Positions 1 to 5,914 are shown, numbered from the stretch's first letter. The stretch is 11,088 bases of DNA from Candidatus Kerfeldbacteria bacterium (GCA_016217865.1 JACRFO010000120.1:1-11088), one strand, 5' to 3'. Notes: generated by a model from the sequence alone, not told the origin. Program-made: numbers and translations.

Positions 1-184
1 CAGCGAGCAAGGTTCCAACAATCAGGAGGACGCCGAGGAGTTTGATGAAGAGACGAGTGCCGCCTTCAGTTCCTAGGTGTTGCTCCGCCCAGTCAATCGG
101 GCCGGTAAAATCGTAGATCCACTGCGTTTTCAGGACGAGGAGACAACCGACGCCGATAGTGAGAAATCCGATAAACCACTGCAT
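1..184 (-). CDS. Small two-helix membrane protein (partial, C-terminus off the window)
   Basis: The first 61 residues are open from an ATG at 184 to the window edge. They begin MQWFIGFLTIGVGCLLVLKT, a hydrophobic helix (about residues 3-18). An amphipathic stretch with DFTGPIDWAEQHLGTEGG follows, then a second hydrophobic helix (about 46-61) with LFIKLLGVLLIVGTLLA. This is the layout of a very small integral membrane protein with a short loop. I do not recognise the family and assign no function. The gene lies 30 nt beyond the 3' end of tRNA-Val(TAC) on the same strand, and no promoter is visible between them, so it is probably read from the tRNA promoter and released by tRNA processing. No Shine-Dalgarno precedes the ATG. 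The frame stays open upstream for about 14 codons, but with no other good start before it enters the tRNA. Confidence 0.7.
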   Translation of the reverse strand, partial: MQWFIGFLTIGVGCLLVLKTQWIYDFTGPIDWAEQHLGTEGGTRLFIKLLGVLLIVGTLLA

Positions 185-214
185 AAGGTTGGGGTTGATG
201 TTCTGAAGTCGTCC

Positions 215-291
215 TGGTGGACGATGTAGGATTCGAACCTACGACCTTCTCGGTGTAAACGAGACGCTCTAACCAACTGAGCTAATCGTCC
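215..291 (-). tRNA. tRNA-Val (anticodon TAC), CCA encoded
   Basis: Read on the minus strand, the acceptor arms GGACGAT/ATCGTCC pair fully. The D arm GCTC/GAGC, the anticodon stem TCTCG/CGAGA with loop TTTACAC, and the T stem GTAGG/CCTAC with loop TTCGAAT are all present. The discriminator is A and CCA is genomically encoded, giving 77 nt. T33 is in place and positions 34-36 read TAC, the wobble-reading valine isoacceptor. A strong promoter ends about 20 nt upstream. Confidence 0.97.
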
Positions 292-312
292 GCAAAGAAT
301 AAACCAAGCCCA

Positions 313-341
313 ACTCTACCAAAGATACCTGAAAAACTCAA
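313..341 (-). promoter_or_regulatory. Sigma70-type promoter for tRNA-Val(TAC)
   Basis: On the minus strand, -35 TTGAGT (336-341), a 17-bp spacer and -10 TAGAGT (313-318). The predicted start is near 306, about 15 nt before the tRNA. The -10 and its upstream bases (CTTTGGTAGAGT) are identical to those of the rplS promoter. Confidence 0.7.
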
Positions 342-367
342 CCGTTCGCCTGAACAGATGAATGTTG

Positions 368-390
368 TTTGGTGCGGACGAGAGGACTCG
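368..390 (-). repeat. Exact 23-bp copy of the tRNA-Leu 3' end (att-like repeat)
   Basis: Bases 368-390 match 518-540 exactly. On the minus strand the copy runs from the T-loop CGAGT through the 3' acceptor strand CGTCCGC and the encoded ACCA, plus two further A. No D arm, anticodon arm or 5' acceptor strand accompanies it, so it is not a second tRNA. The span from T-loop to CCA is the usual att core of tyrosine recombinases that integrate at tRNA genes. The 127 bp between the copies hold no convincing gene. Confidence 0.75.
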
Positions 391-492
391 CCCTCGCTCC
401 TTGTTGTGCTGTCGCTCAGGCCGGGGCCTCCGTTCGTCTGCCACTGGCAGTCGTACTCGGCCCTTCTCGTCTCTCGCCGCTTAACCGAACTC

Positions 493-510
493 GGGCAAAA
501 TGCGTTGCCC
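493..510 (-). other. Hairpin just downstream of tRNA-Leu
   Basis: On the minus strand GGGCAA and TTGCCC can pair over a 6-nt loop (CGCATT), 9 nt after the tRNA CCA. There is no U-tract after it, so it is not a canonical intrinsic terminator. It may act as a trailer structure or stabilise the 3' end. The rest of the 292-519 gap holds only the tRNA-Val promoter, the 23-bp repeat and small GC-rich palindromes (CTGCCACTGGCAG near 438-450). Confidence 0.3.
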
Positions 511-519
511 TGGTTTCTT

Positions 520-607
520 TGGTGCGGACGAGAGGACTCGAACCTCCAAGGCCTTGCGGCCACTAGCCCCTCAAGCTAGCGCGTATACCAAGTTCCGCCA
601 CGTCCGC
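520..607 (-). tRNA. tRNA-Leu (anticodon GAG), CCA encoded
   Basis: This is a class II tRNA of 88 nt on the minus strand. The acceptor stem is GCGGACG/CGTCCGC, the anticodon stem GCTAG encloses TTGAGGG, giving anticodon GAG, and a long variable arm is built on GGCCGCAAGGCC. The T arm is GGAGG-TTCGAGT-CCTCT, the discriminator is A, and CCA is encoded. It starts 10 nt after the rplS stop codon with no promoter between, so it is probably co-transcribed with rplS and cut out by RNase P. Its 3' end is duplicated at 368-390. Confidence 0.97.
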
Positions 608-617
608 GTGTATTGTC

Positions 618-929
618 TTAAGCCTTCTTCTCGCGCAACGGCCGGGCGCCCACCTTACGGAGGTGGTAGAGTTTGGCGCGACGAACGTGTCCACTGCGGA
701 CGAGATCGATTTTAGCAATCACCGGCGAGTGGAGCGGGAAAATGCGTTCAACAGCAATGCCATCGCTAACCTTGCGAACCGTGAATGTGGCAGTTTGGCT
801 GTTGCCATGCTTGCAGGCAATCACCACTCCTTCGAATACCTGAAGACGTTCTTTACCGCCTTCTTTAATCTTCTGATGGACCTTGATAGTTTGACCGGGT
901 TTGAGCACCGGGAGCGTCGTGTCGGACAT
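618..929 (-). CDS. rplS: 50S ribosomal protein L19
   Basis: The 103-residue product carries the L19 core: LKPGQTIKVHQKIKEGGKER, then the near-invariant QVFEGVVIA, then TFTVRKVSDGIAVERIFPLHSP, and the basic C-terminus RRAKLYHLR. L19 sits at the 30S-50S interface. At 103 residues it lacks part of the usual N-terminal helix (family about 115). The frame is open to a GTG at 953, but that lies at or before the predicted transcription start of the promoter at 957-985, so ATG 929 is chosen; it also matches the usual N-terminus. The leader is about 20 nt with no Shine-Dalgarno. tRNA-Leu(GAG) follows 10 nt after the stop. The upstream neighbour is a pseudouridine synthase, so the segment is translation-related. 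Confidence 0.97.
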   Translation of the reverse strand: MSDTTLPVLKPGQTIKVHQKIKEGGKERLQVFEGVVIACKHGNSQTATFTVRKVSDGIAVERIFPLHSPVIAKIDLVRSGHVRRAKLYHLRKVGARPLREKKA

Positions 930-956
930 AGAGAGGAATACAAAATGAGCCACTGC

Positions 957-985
957 ACTCTACCAAAGTTCTCCACGCGGGTCAA
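957..985 (-). promoter_or_regulatory. Sigma70-type promoter for rplS
   Basis: On the minus strand, -35 TTGACC (980-985), a 17-bp spacer and -10 TAGAGT (957-962). It occupies the gap between the rluD stop (991) and rplS. The expected start is near 950, giving a leader of about 20 nt to ATG 929. This argues against the longer GTG start at 953. Confidence 0.7.
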
Positions 986-990
986 GGAGA

Positions 991-1935
991 CTAGCCGGCT
1001 TTGGCGAGGAACTGGGCCAAATCGGCTGGCAGCGGGGCTTCGTAGTGACGGCGCTTATTCCCGAGGTCATCGAACTCGAGGACCTGGGCGTGGAGGAAGA
1101 GACGCGGTGGCGGAAGCTTCTCCACCTTCATCCGCTTCACGCGGTAGAGCGAATCGCCGATGAGTGGGTGGCCAATGGCCTTAAAGTGCACCCGAATTTG
1201 GTGGGTTCGGCCCGTCAGTGTCTGGATGCGAACGAGGGTCATGTTCTTGACGAACCGTTCGACGTGAAACAACGTCTCGGCGTCTTTGCCTTCGGTGCTC
1301 TTCGGGCGGGCGACCATCAATCCCGACTTATCGGGCTTGCGGGCAATGGCAAAATCAATTCGTCCAGCTTGATCGGTAATCCGACCGTAGGCGAGAGCGA
1401 TATACGATTTGAAAATCGTGTGATCTTGAAACTGTCGCTTGAGGTGACGAAAGGCGTCAGCTGATTTGGCAATGACAATCACTCCTGACACTTCGCGATC
1501 GAGACGGTGGACGATACCCGGACGGACGTCTGGTTGGTCACCGACTTGGGCAATGGCGGCATCGTGCGCGACAGCCCAATCAGCCAACGTCCGTTCATGA
1601 ATGCCTGGACCGCCGTGAACGAGTAGGCCAGCTGGTTTGTTTACGACCAGGAACGCCTCGTCTTCGGCCAGAATGGTCGGCGCCAGTGTATCAATGACTT
1701 TCGCTTCGGCATGCACCACGGTCTCACGATCATGAACAATAATTTCATCACCTGGCCGAACGAGGTGATGAGCTTTTGCGCTTTTACCGTTGAGGGTGAT
1801 GCTACCGTCCTTAATCTTCTCTTGCAGTTTGGTTCGGGAGATGTCGGCATGCTTCACCAAATACACATCCAGCCGGAGCGGGGGTTCGCCGGCAGCTACG
1901 ACCAGGGATTGTTGAGGAGAGGAGGGGGCAGACAT
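991..1935 (-). CDS. rluD: RluA/RluD-family 23S rRNA pseudouridine synthase
   Basis: The 314-residue product has an N-terminal S4 RNA-binding domain (about 20-68, LRLDVYLVKH...SRTKLQEKIKDG...VRPGDEIIV). The pseudouridine synthase catalytic domain follows, with VVNKPAGLLVH at about 97-107. The signature HRLDREVSG starts at residue 143, with Asp146 the expected nucleophile. TGRTHQIRVH and GHPLIGD lie near the C-terminus. The enzyme isomerises specific uridines in structured RNA. The S4 plus RluA architecture fits RluC/RluD, which act on 23S rRNA, but the target site cannot be read from sequence, so the symbol is by family. ATG 1935 lies 6 nt after a good -10 box, so the mRNA is probably leaderless. 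The product ends 61 nt before rplS. Confidence 0.93.
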   Translation of the reverse strand: MSAPSSPQQSLVVAAGEPPLRLDVYLVKHADISRTKLQEKIKDGSITLNGKSAKAHHLVRPGDEIIVHDRETVVHAEAKVIDTLAPTILAEDEAFLVVNKPAGLLVHGGPGIHERTLADWAVAHDAAIAQVGDQPDVRPGIVHRLDREVSGVIVIAKSADAFRHLKRQFQDHTIFKSYIALAYGRITDQAGRIDFAIARKPDKSGLMVARPKSTEGKDAETLFHVERFVKNMTLVRIQTLTGRTHQIRVHFKAIGHPLIGDSLYRVKRMKVEKLPPPRLFLHAQVLEFDDLGNKRRHYEAPLPADLAQFLAKAG

Positions 1936-1941
1936 CAGCGC

Positions 1942-1969
1942 AGTGTAGCATACTTCCAGTAGCCGTCAG
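1942..1969 (-). promoter_or_regulatory. Promoter giving a leaderless pseudouridine synthase mRNA
   Basis: On the minus strand, -35-like CTGACG (1964-1969), a 16-bp spacer and extended -10 TGC-TACACT (box 1942-1947). The expected start falls about 7 nt further on, at or next to A of the ATG (1935), leaving essentially no leader. Confidence 0.55.
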
Positions 1970-1972
1970 ACA

Positions 1973-2431
1973 TCAGACCTTTGCCCGGCTACCTTGAAAT
2001 TCAAGCAGACTTTTGAGATTCGAAACGTAGTTGTCCGCCATCCGGTGCATGTGCGGTTCAACGAAACTCAAGGCGTAGCGACGAATGACGGAATGTGGTG
2101 GTTGGTATTCAACATCGAGAATCAACCGGGTTCGTTGTGGAGCGAGGGGAACGAGGCTGTAAGTCCAGCGGCTGGCAATTCCACCCGTCGTCTTGCTGAC
2201 ATAAATGAGCGGGTCTTGGGATTCTTCAACCGTCCACGTTCCGCGGTAGGCCATGCCGAGTAGCAGGAACTCCCACCGGAACTTTTCCCCACGGTGCCCG
2301 AAGAAGTGCGACGTGTCGCTCACCCGGATGACGCCGGGCATAATCTTTCCAACCTCTTTCGGGTCGGTAATGAACTCAAACACTTTTGCACCGGATCGGT
2401 TGATGATGATCTTCGCGTTAATCGTTGGCAT
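1973..2431 (-). CDS. SRPBCC-fold (polyketide cyclase/START-like) small protein
   Basis: The 152-residue soluble protein starts MPTINAKIIINRSGAKVFEF and follows the usual SRPBCC pattern. An N-terminal beta strand (about 3-11) leads to a helix (SGAKVFEFITDPKEVGKIMP). A curved sheet follows, with GEKFRWEFLLLGMAYRGTWTVEES, WTYSLVPLAPQRTRLILDVEY, and a long C-terminal helix (about 125-145, ending NYVSNLKSLLEF). The fold binds hydrophobic ligands in a central cavity; the ligand cannot be predicted. ATG 2431 is chosen because it is preceded by GGAGGAAC at 5-6 nt spacing, the only clear Shine-Dalgarno in the window, and because the 45 codons upstream look non-coding and run into tRNA-Val. No strong promoter is visible in 2432-2521, so it may be read through from the tRNA unit. 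Confidence 0.85.
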   Translation of the reverse strand: MPTINAKIIINRSGAKVFEFITDPKEVGKIMPGVIRVSDTSHFFGHRGEKFRWEFLLLGMAYRGTWTVEESQDPLIYVSKTTGGIASRWTYSLVPLAPQRTRLILDVEYQPPHSVIRRYALSFVEPHMHRMADNYVSNLKSLLEFQGSRAKV

Positions 2432-2521
2432 AGCTTGTTCCTCCGTCACCAGGATACCACAACTTCCCTCGTTGGTGGAGGTTGGTGGTCTGCATACGCT
2501 GCCTATTTCGAGAAAACCTTT

Positions 2522-2598
2522 TGGTGGGTCCGAGAGGAGTCGAACCTCTGACCTCCACAATGTCAATGTGGCGCTCTAACCAACTGAGCTACGAACCC
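2522..2598 (-). tRNA. tRNA-Val (anticodon GAC), CCA encoded
   Basis: 77 nt on the minus strand. The acceptor arms GGGTTCG/CGGACCC pair with one wobble. The D arm is GCTC/GAGC, the anticodon stem CCACA/TGTGG has loop TTGACAT (positions 34-36 GAC), and the T arm is AGAGG-TTCGACT-CCTCT. The discriminator is A and CCA is encoded. It follows the tRNA-like 5' half by 29 nt and probably shares its promoter. Confidence 0.97.
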
Positions 2599-2627
2599 AT
2601 CAGGAGGTTTCCTTGATTTGTACTTTT

Positions 2628-2669
2628 GGGCAGTGAATTGGCCGCTCTCACCAACCGAGCTAGCCGCCC
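2628..2669 (-). pseudogene. tRNA 5' half without a 3' half (tRNA-Val-like remnant)
   Basis: On the minus strand the segment begins GGGCGGC-TA-GCTC-GGTTGGTGA-GAGC, a perfect tRNA acceptor 5' strand and D arm. It continues GGCCAATTCAC. If numbered as a tRNA, T33 is present and 34-36 read CAC (valine). After position 36 the sequence diverges: the next bases do not pair with GCCAA, there is no T arm, and no 3' acceptor strand GCCGCCC or CCA appears before tRNA-Val(GAC). A strong promoter would start transcription about 4 nt before it. It could be a decayed tRNA-Val(CAC), or a retained 5' leader structure whose GGGC/GCCC ends can pair. Confidence 0.55.
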
Positions 2670-2679
2670 AAGCGTGAAA

Positions 2680-2708
2680 AGAGTACACGATACTGAAAAC
2701 AATTTCAA
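2680..2708 (-). promoter_or_regulatory. Promoter for the tRNA half and tRNA-Val(GAC)
   Basis: On the minus strand, -35 TTGAAA (2703-2708), a 17-bp spacer and -10 TACTCT (2680-2685). The predicted start is near 2673, about 4 nt before the first base of the tRNA-like 5' half. Confidence 0.65.
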
Positions 2709-2709
2709 G

Positions 2710-2742
2710 CCCCGGTCGGCCAGTGAGTATTCACCAGCGGGG
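2710..2742 (-). terminator. Hairpin between tRNA-Ile and the next promoter (possible terminator)
   Basis: On the minus strand CCCCG pairs with CGGGG, and inside it CTGGTGA pairs with TCACTGG (two wobbles) over a 4-nt loop, with a 5-nt bulge on the 3' side. The bases after it (CTTGAAATTGTTTTC) are T-rich but not a clean U-tract, and they double as the -35 region of the next promoter. Its position suggests it ends the tRNA-Ile transcript. Confidence 0.35.
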
Positions 2743-2796
2743 ATACACCGCTTCATTGCGCCGGTACTACCGCGACCAAACGACTTGTCTCGTACC

Positions 2797-2872
2797 TGGT
2801 CGGTCCCCCAGGACTCGAACCTGGAACCACTCGTGTATAAGACGAGAGCTCTAACCATTGAGCTAGGGACCG
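2797..2872 (-). tRNA. tRNA-Ile (anticodon TAT), CCA encoded
   Basis: 76 nt on the minus strand. The acceptor stem CGGTCCC/GGGACCG, the D arm GCTC/GAGC, the anticodon stem CTCGT/ACGAG with loop CTTATAC, and the T arm CCAGG-TTCGAGT-CCTGG all pair. The discriminator is A and CCA is encoded. Positions 34-36 read TAT, so it decodes the rare isoleucine codon AUA directly. Most bacteria instead use a CAT tRNA modified by TilS. Confidence 0.95.
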
Positions 2873-2932
2873 GCCCGGGACGGGAAAGGGCTGGTAACGA
2901 AACTGGGCCAGGATGACAAAAGGAGCGGTTCG

Positions 2933-2961
2933 AGTCTAGCACCGCAGTCGGTCTGGGACAA
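2933..2961 (-). promoter_or_regulatory. Promoter for tRNA-Ile(TAT)
   Basis: On the minus strand, -35 TTGTCC (2956-2961), a 17-bp spacer and extended -10 TGC-TAGACT (box 2933-2938). It sits directly after the stop codon of the membrane protein gene (2965-2967), about 60 nt before the tRNA. Confidence 0.6.
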
Positions 2962-2964
2962 GCC

Positions 2965-3921
2965 CTACGAGACGATCTGTTTGGGCTTGGTGAAGTTCAC
3001 CAGCTGATTCGTCCATCGGCCGATCTTGCTCTCGGCTTTCCCTTCAACCAGTTTCTGGTAGACAATCGTCCAAGCGGCGAAACTATACGCCGTCATCACG
3101 GCATACTCTAAGGCCATGACGGCGATGAGCGTCAGCAGCCCACCAACACTGTACGGTTGAATGAGGAGGATCGTGACCCCGAAGGTGACGAGGAGCACTC
3201 CAAGGTTCAAAGCGAAGATGATGACCGCCATCTCTAGACAGACCAATACGTTGCGCCGGAACAGCCGCCAGCTTTCAACAATCGCCGGAATGAGTGGGGT
3301 ACTCTGGAGGACCATCGAGGCAGTGGCGAATTGAATCAAAAATGCGATGATGGCACTGAAGATCACCGTCACAACCGTTCCGATGTTGGCGATCGTAGCC
3401 CAAACTTGGACGCCGTTGATCAAGTAGATCGCAGCTGGTGTTGCCGTAATTAACACCCACAGTCCCCAGCCAAAGAGGAAGGCGATGATGTTCATCTGCA
3501 CGAGGTCCCAGAATTTCATTGTGCCAGTAGCGACACCGTCGAAGAAACCCGTGTTCTTCTTCTGACTCGTCCGACCGACGATCCGGACGATCGCCGCTTG
3601 CGAGACAATCATCAGCCAGATGATGAACGCCGTTACCAGCAGTGACAAGAGTAGGTACAGGGAAATACGTCCGCTGTCCGTCCCCCAAATGCTCTGGATT
3701 TTCTGTAAGTACGGCTGGATTTGCTGTTCGAGAAAGAGACTACGGATGGTCCGGAGGAAGTTCTGGAAGGTGGCGATTGTGTTGTACTTACTGAAGAGGA
3801 AATTGACTTCGCCGCCATACGTCGAAATACCGGCAAACAAGGCAATGAACCACAAATACTTCTTACGCCAAATAATGCTCAAAGCTTGTTGGAGCACTTC
3901 CCGCCGGTAGAAAGAAGTCAT
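2965..3921 (-). CDS. Six-helix integral membrane protein, function unknown
   Basis: I do not recognise this 318-residue protein. It has about six hydrophobic helices: roughly 22-36, 86-111, 140-169, 175-205, 226-255 and 260-288. A 50-residue charged and polar segment lies between helices 1 and 2 (about 38-85), and the tail is short and basic (KPKQ). The motif RLFRRNVLVCLEMAVI before helix 5 and the conserved-looking PLIPAIVESW resemble the broad class of glycerophosphoryl-diester-like or DUF membrane proteins common in small genomes, but no catalytic residues stand out. The start is ATG 3921, with a promoter upstream (3971-3999) and a leader of about 40 nt lacking a Shine-Dalgarno. It lies 75 nt after the ftsH stop on the same strand and ends just before the tRNA-Ile promoter. 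Confidence 0.88.
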   Translation of the reverse strand: MTSFYRREVLQQALSIIWRKKYLWFIALFAGISTYGGEVNFLFSKYNTIATFQNFLRTIRSLFLEQQIQPYLQKIQSIWGTDSGRISLYLLLSLLVTAFIIWLMIVSQAAIVRIVGRTSQKKNTGFFDGVATGTMKFWDLVQMNIIAFLFGWGLWVLITATPAAIYLINGVQVWATIANIGTVVTVIFSAIIAFLIQFATASMVLQSTPLIPAIVESWRLFRRNVLVCLEMAVIIFALNLGVLLVTFGVTILLIQPYSVGGLLTLIAVMALEYAVMTAYSFAAWTIVYQKLVEGKAESKIGRWTNQLVNFTKPKQIVS

Positions 3922-3970
3922 ACGTGGTTCGTGTTGGTTTCGACAAATGGCACCGTAGGTACCTGCAGCT

Positions 3971-3999
3971 ACTATACCACAATCGTCAGAACGCGTCTA
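3971..3999 (-). promoter_or_regulatory. Promoter for the six-helix membrane protein gene
   Basis: On the minus strand, -35 TAGACG (3994-3999) overlaps the ftsH stop codon, followed by a 17-bp spacer and -10 TATAGT (3971-3976). The start would be near 3964. The leader contains a small wobble hairpin (GGTACC/GGTGCC, about 3951-3965). Confidence 0.55.
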
Positions 4000-5838
4000 C
4001 GCGGCCGCCGATCGGAGCGCTGGTTTGGGTCCAAGGAGTTTTTCAAACGTGTCTCGTTCAATCGTCTCCTTGACGAGTAATTCCTTAGCGATGATCTGGA
4101 CCTCATCTTCGTGCACTTTCAGCAGGTGCTTCGCGGCCGCATGGGCATCCGCGAGGAGTTGGTCGATCTCTTGGTCGATCGTCTGGGCCACTTTCTCCGA
4201 GTAGTCGCGTTGTTCGTGGATTTCCCGGCCGAGGAAGATCATTTCTTCGGCATGGCCGAATGTTCGCGGGCCGAGCTTCGACATCCCGAAACGGGTGACA
4301 ATCTGTCGGGCCAGACGCGTAGCCGATTGAAGGTCGCTCGAGGCTCCGGTCGAAATTTCCTTGAAGAAGTGTTCTTCAGCCGCTCGCCCGCCCATCATGA
4401 CAGCTAGGTCCGAAGTGAATTCCACCAAGGTGTGGTAGTTCTTATCTTCCGTCGGCGTTTTCAAGGTGAAACCACCAGTGCGTCCGCGGGAGATGATCGA
4501 GACTTTCTGAACCGGATCAGCTTGGGGGAGGTAGTGGGCGACCACCGCGTGGCCAGCTTCGTGATACGCCGTCAGCTTCTTCTCTTGTTCGGACATCATC
4601 TTCGATTTTCGTTCCGGTCCGAGTAGCACTTTATCCATCGCGTTCACACAGTCCGTGAACGTCATGGTTGTGCGGTTCTGCCGGGCCGTGATGATGGCCG
4701 CTTCATTCAGCATGTTCGCTAGGTCGGCACCGGAGAATCCGGGTGTCCGTTCCGCCAGACGGCGCAAGTCAACGTCAGCGCCCAACGGTTTCCCGACAGC
4801 GTGGACTTTGAGAATCGCTTCCCGTTCGTTGATGTCTGGGAGGTCAATCGTCACGCGGCGGTCAAACCGACCTGGCCGGAGCAGCGCCGGGTCGAGAATG
4901 TCCGGACGGTTGGTCGCGGCAATGACGATCACGTGCGTATCGGTGTCGAAACCGTCCATCTCGACCAGGATTTGATTGAGCGTCTGTTCCCGTTCGTCAT
5001 GCCCACCGCCCAAACCGGCGCCACGCTGACGGCCGACTGCGTCAATTTCATCGATGAAGACAATGCTCGGCGCGGTTGTCTTCGCGCGGCGGAAGAGGTC
5101 GCGGACGCGCGAGGCGCCAACGCCGACAAACATTTCGACGAATTCGGATCCGGAGATATTGTAGAAGGGAACATCCGCTTCACCAGCAATGGCTTTTGCG
5201 AGAAGGGTCTTTCCAGTTCCGGGCGGACCAACGAGCAGCGCACCTTTCGGAATCCGCGCGCCGAGATCGGTGAATCGCTTTGGTGATTTAAGGAATTCAA
5301 CAATTTCCTGGAGCTCCTCTTTTGCTTCGGCTGCGCCGGCAATATCTTTGAATGTGACTGGCTTCTTCTTCGCTGGCGGTTCCGGTTCACGCGGTGCCAC
5401 CTGGCCGAAACTCATTGCCCGCGAATTCTGGCCTTGGACCTGACGGAACGTCAGCCAAATAAAGCCGCCAATGAAGAGAATTGGTAGGACTAATGGGAGA
5501 ATTGTATTCAACCAGAACGTCGATGTCGAGTTATCCTTGACTGTACCGGTAATTGCCGCAAGTTTTTCCGGCGCAACGCCGTAGTTCTTCGCTAATGTCG
5601 ACCAATCAACGGTTGGTTCCTTCCGGGCGTAGACTTTTGTATTGTCCTTCAACGTAACGTCGAGGCGTTCGCCATTAACATCAACCGTTTTGACTTGATC
5701 GGCGTTCACTTTTTCGATCAACTGGCCAAGGGTGACCTGCTTGACCTTGGCATTTTGCACGTTGATGCCGCTCAAGAGCAGGCTCAAGACGACGAGCGAG
5801 CCAATGAAAACGAGGATATTTTTCAGAAGTGGGTTCAT
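3997..5838 (-). CDS. ftsH: ATP-dependent zinc metalloprotease FtsH
   Basis: The 613-residue membrane-anchored AAA+ protease degrades misassembled membrane proteins and short-lived regulators as a hexamer. Two transmembrane helices (about 7-24 and 109-130) flank the extracytoplasmic domain. The AAA+ module has Walker A GPPGTGKT (204-211), Walker B FIDEID (261-266), the pore loop containing MFVG, and the second region of homology with TNRPDILDPALLRPGRFDR. The zinc protease site is HEAGH (426-430) with a third ligand at Asp502 (SDLQSATRLAR). All catalytic residues are intact and the length is close to the family's. The frame is open to a TTG at 5880, but that TTG is part of the -35 box, so ATG 5838 is the start. 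The leader is only about 6 nt. It is divergent from the copper cluster. Confidence 0.97.
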   Translation of the reverse strand: MNPLLKNILVFIGSLVVLSLLLSGINVQNAKVKQVTLGQLIEKVNADQVKTVDVNGERLDVTLKDNTKVYARKEPTVDWSTLAKNYGVAPEKLAAITGTVKDNSTSTFWLNTILPLVLPILFIGGFIWLTFRQVQGQNSRAMSFGQVAPREPEPPAKKKPVTFKDIAGAAEAKEELQEIVEFLKSPKRFTDLGARIPKGALLVGPPGTGKTLLAKAIAGEADVPFYNISGSEFVEMFVGVGASRVRDLFRRAKTTAPSIVFIDEIDAVGRQRGAGLGGGHDEREQTLNQILVEMDGFDTDTHVIVIAATNRPDILDPALLRPGRFDRRVTIDLPDINEREAILKVHAVGKPLGADVDLRRLAERTPGFSGADLANMLNEAAIITARQNRTTMTFTDCVNAMDKVLLGPERKSKMMSEQEKKLTAYHEAGHAVVAHYLPQADPVQKVSIISRGRTGGFTLKTPTEDKNYHTLVEFTSDLAVMMGGRAAEEHFFKEISTGASSDLQSATRLARQIVTRFGMSKLGPRTFGHAEEMIFLGREIHEQRDYSEKVAQTIDQEIDQLLADAHAAAKHLLKVHEDEVQIIAKELLVKETIERDTFEKLLGPKPALRSAAA

Positions 5839-5851
5839 AGAAGTCAGGCGG

Positions 5852-5880
5852 AGTATAGCCAGAATCGCCTCTTTTGACAA
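5852..5880 (-). promoter_or_regulatory. ftsH promoter (near-leaderless)
   Basis: On the minus strand, -35 TTGTCA (5875-5880), a 17-bp spacer and -10 TATACT (5852-5857), followed by 13 nt to ATG 5838. Transcription would start about 6 nt before the start codon. The -35 lies next to the divergent copper promoter. Confidence 0.75.
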
Positions 5881-5885
5881 GCACC

Positions 5886-5914
5886 TTGACCAACACCCCG
5901 CTTGATACTACACT
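5886..5914 (+). promoter_or_regulatory. Upstream promoter of the copper cluster (P1)
   Basis: -35 TTGACC (5886-5891), a 17-bp spacer and -10 TACACT (5909-5914). The -10 lies inside the palindrome at 5906-5922, so a bound repressor would block polymerase. The expected start is near 5921, giving a leader of about 80 nt. Confidence 0.55.

Noticed and set aside
370..460. A second complete tRNA-Leu ending at 370
   Set aside because: Only the last part, from the T loop to CCA, matches. The T stem is imperfect, and no anticodon arm or 5' acceptor strand GCGGACG occurs upstream.
282..579. Short open frames in both strands over the tRNA-Leu region
   Set aside because: They span tRNA sequence and the 23-bp repeat; there is no coding character.
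663..1464. Plus-strand open frames across rplS and the pseudouridine synthase gene
   Set aside because: They are antisense shadows of two conserved genes; the translations show no family motifs or start signals.
2628..2796. Permuted tRNA, with the 3' half upstream of the 5' half
   Set aside because: No T arm or matching 3' acceptor strand (GCCGCCC) was found on the minus strand between tRNA-Ile and the 5' half.
5839..5880. FtsH start at TTG 5880
   Set aside because: TTG 5880 is the first three bases of the -35 hexamer, so it cannot be in the mRNA made from this promoter.
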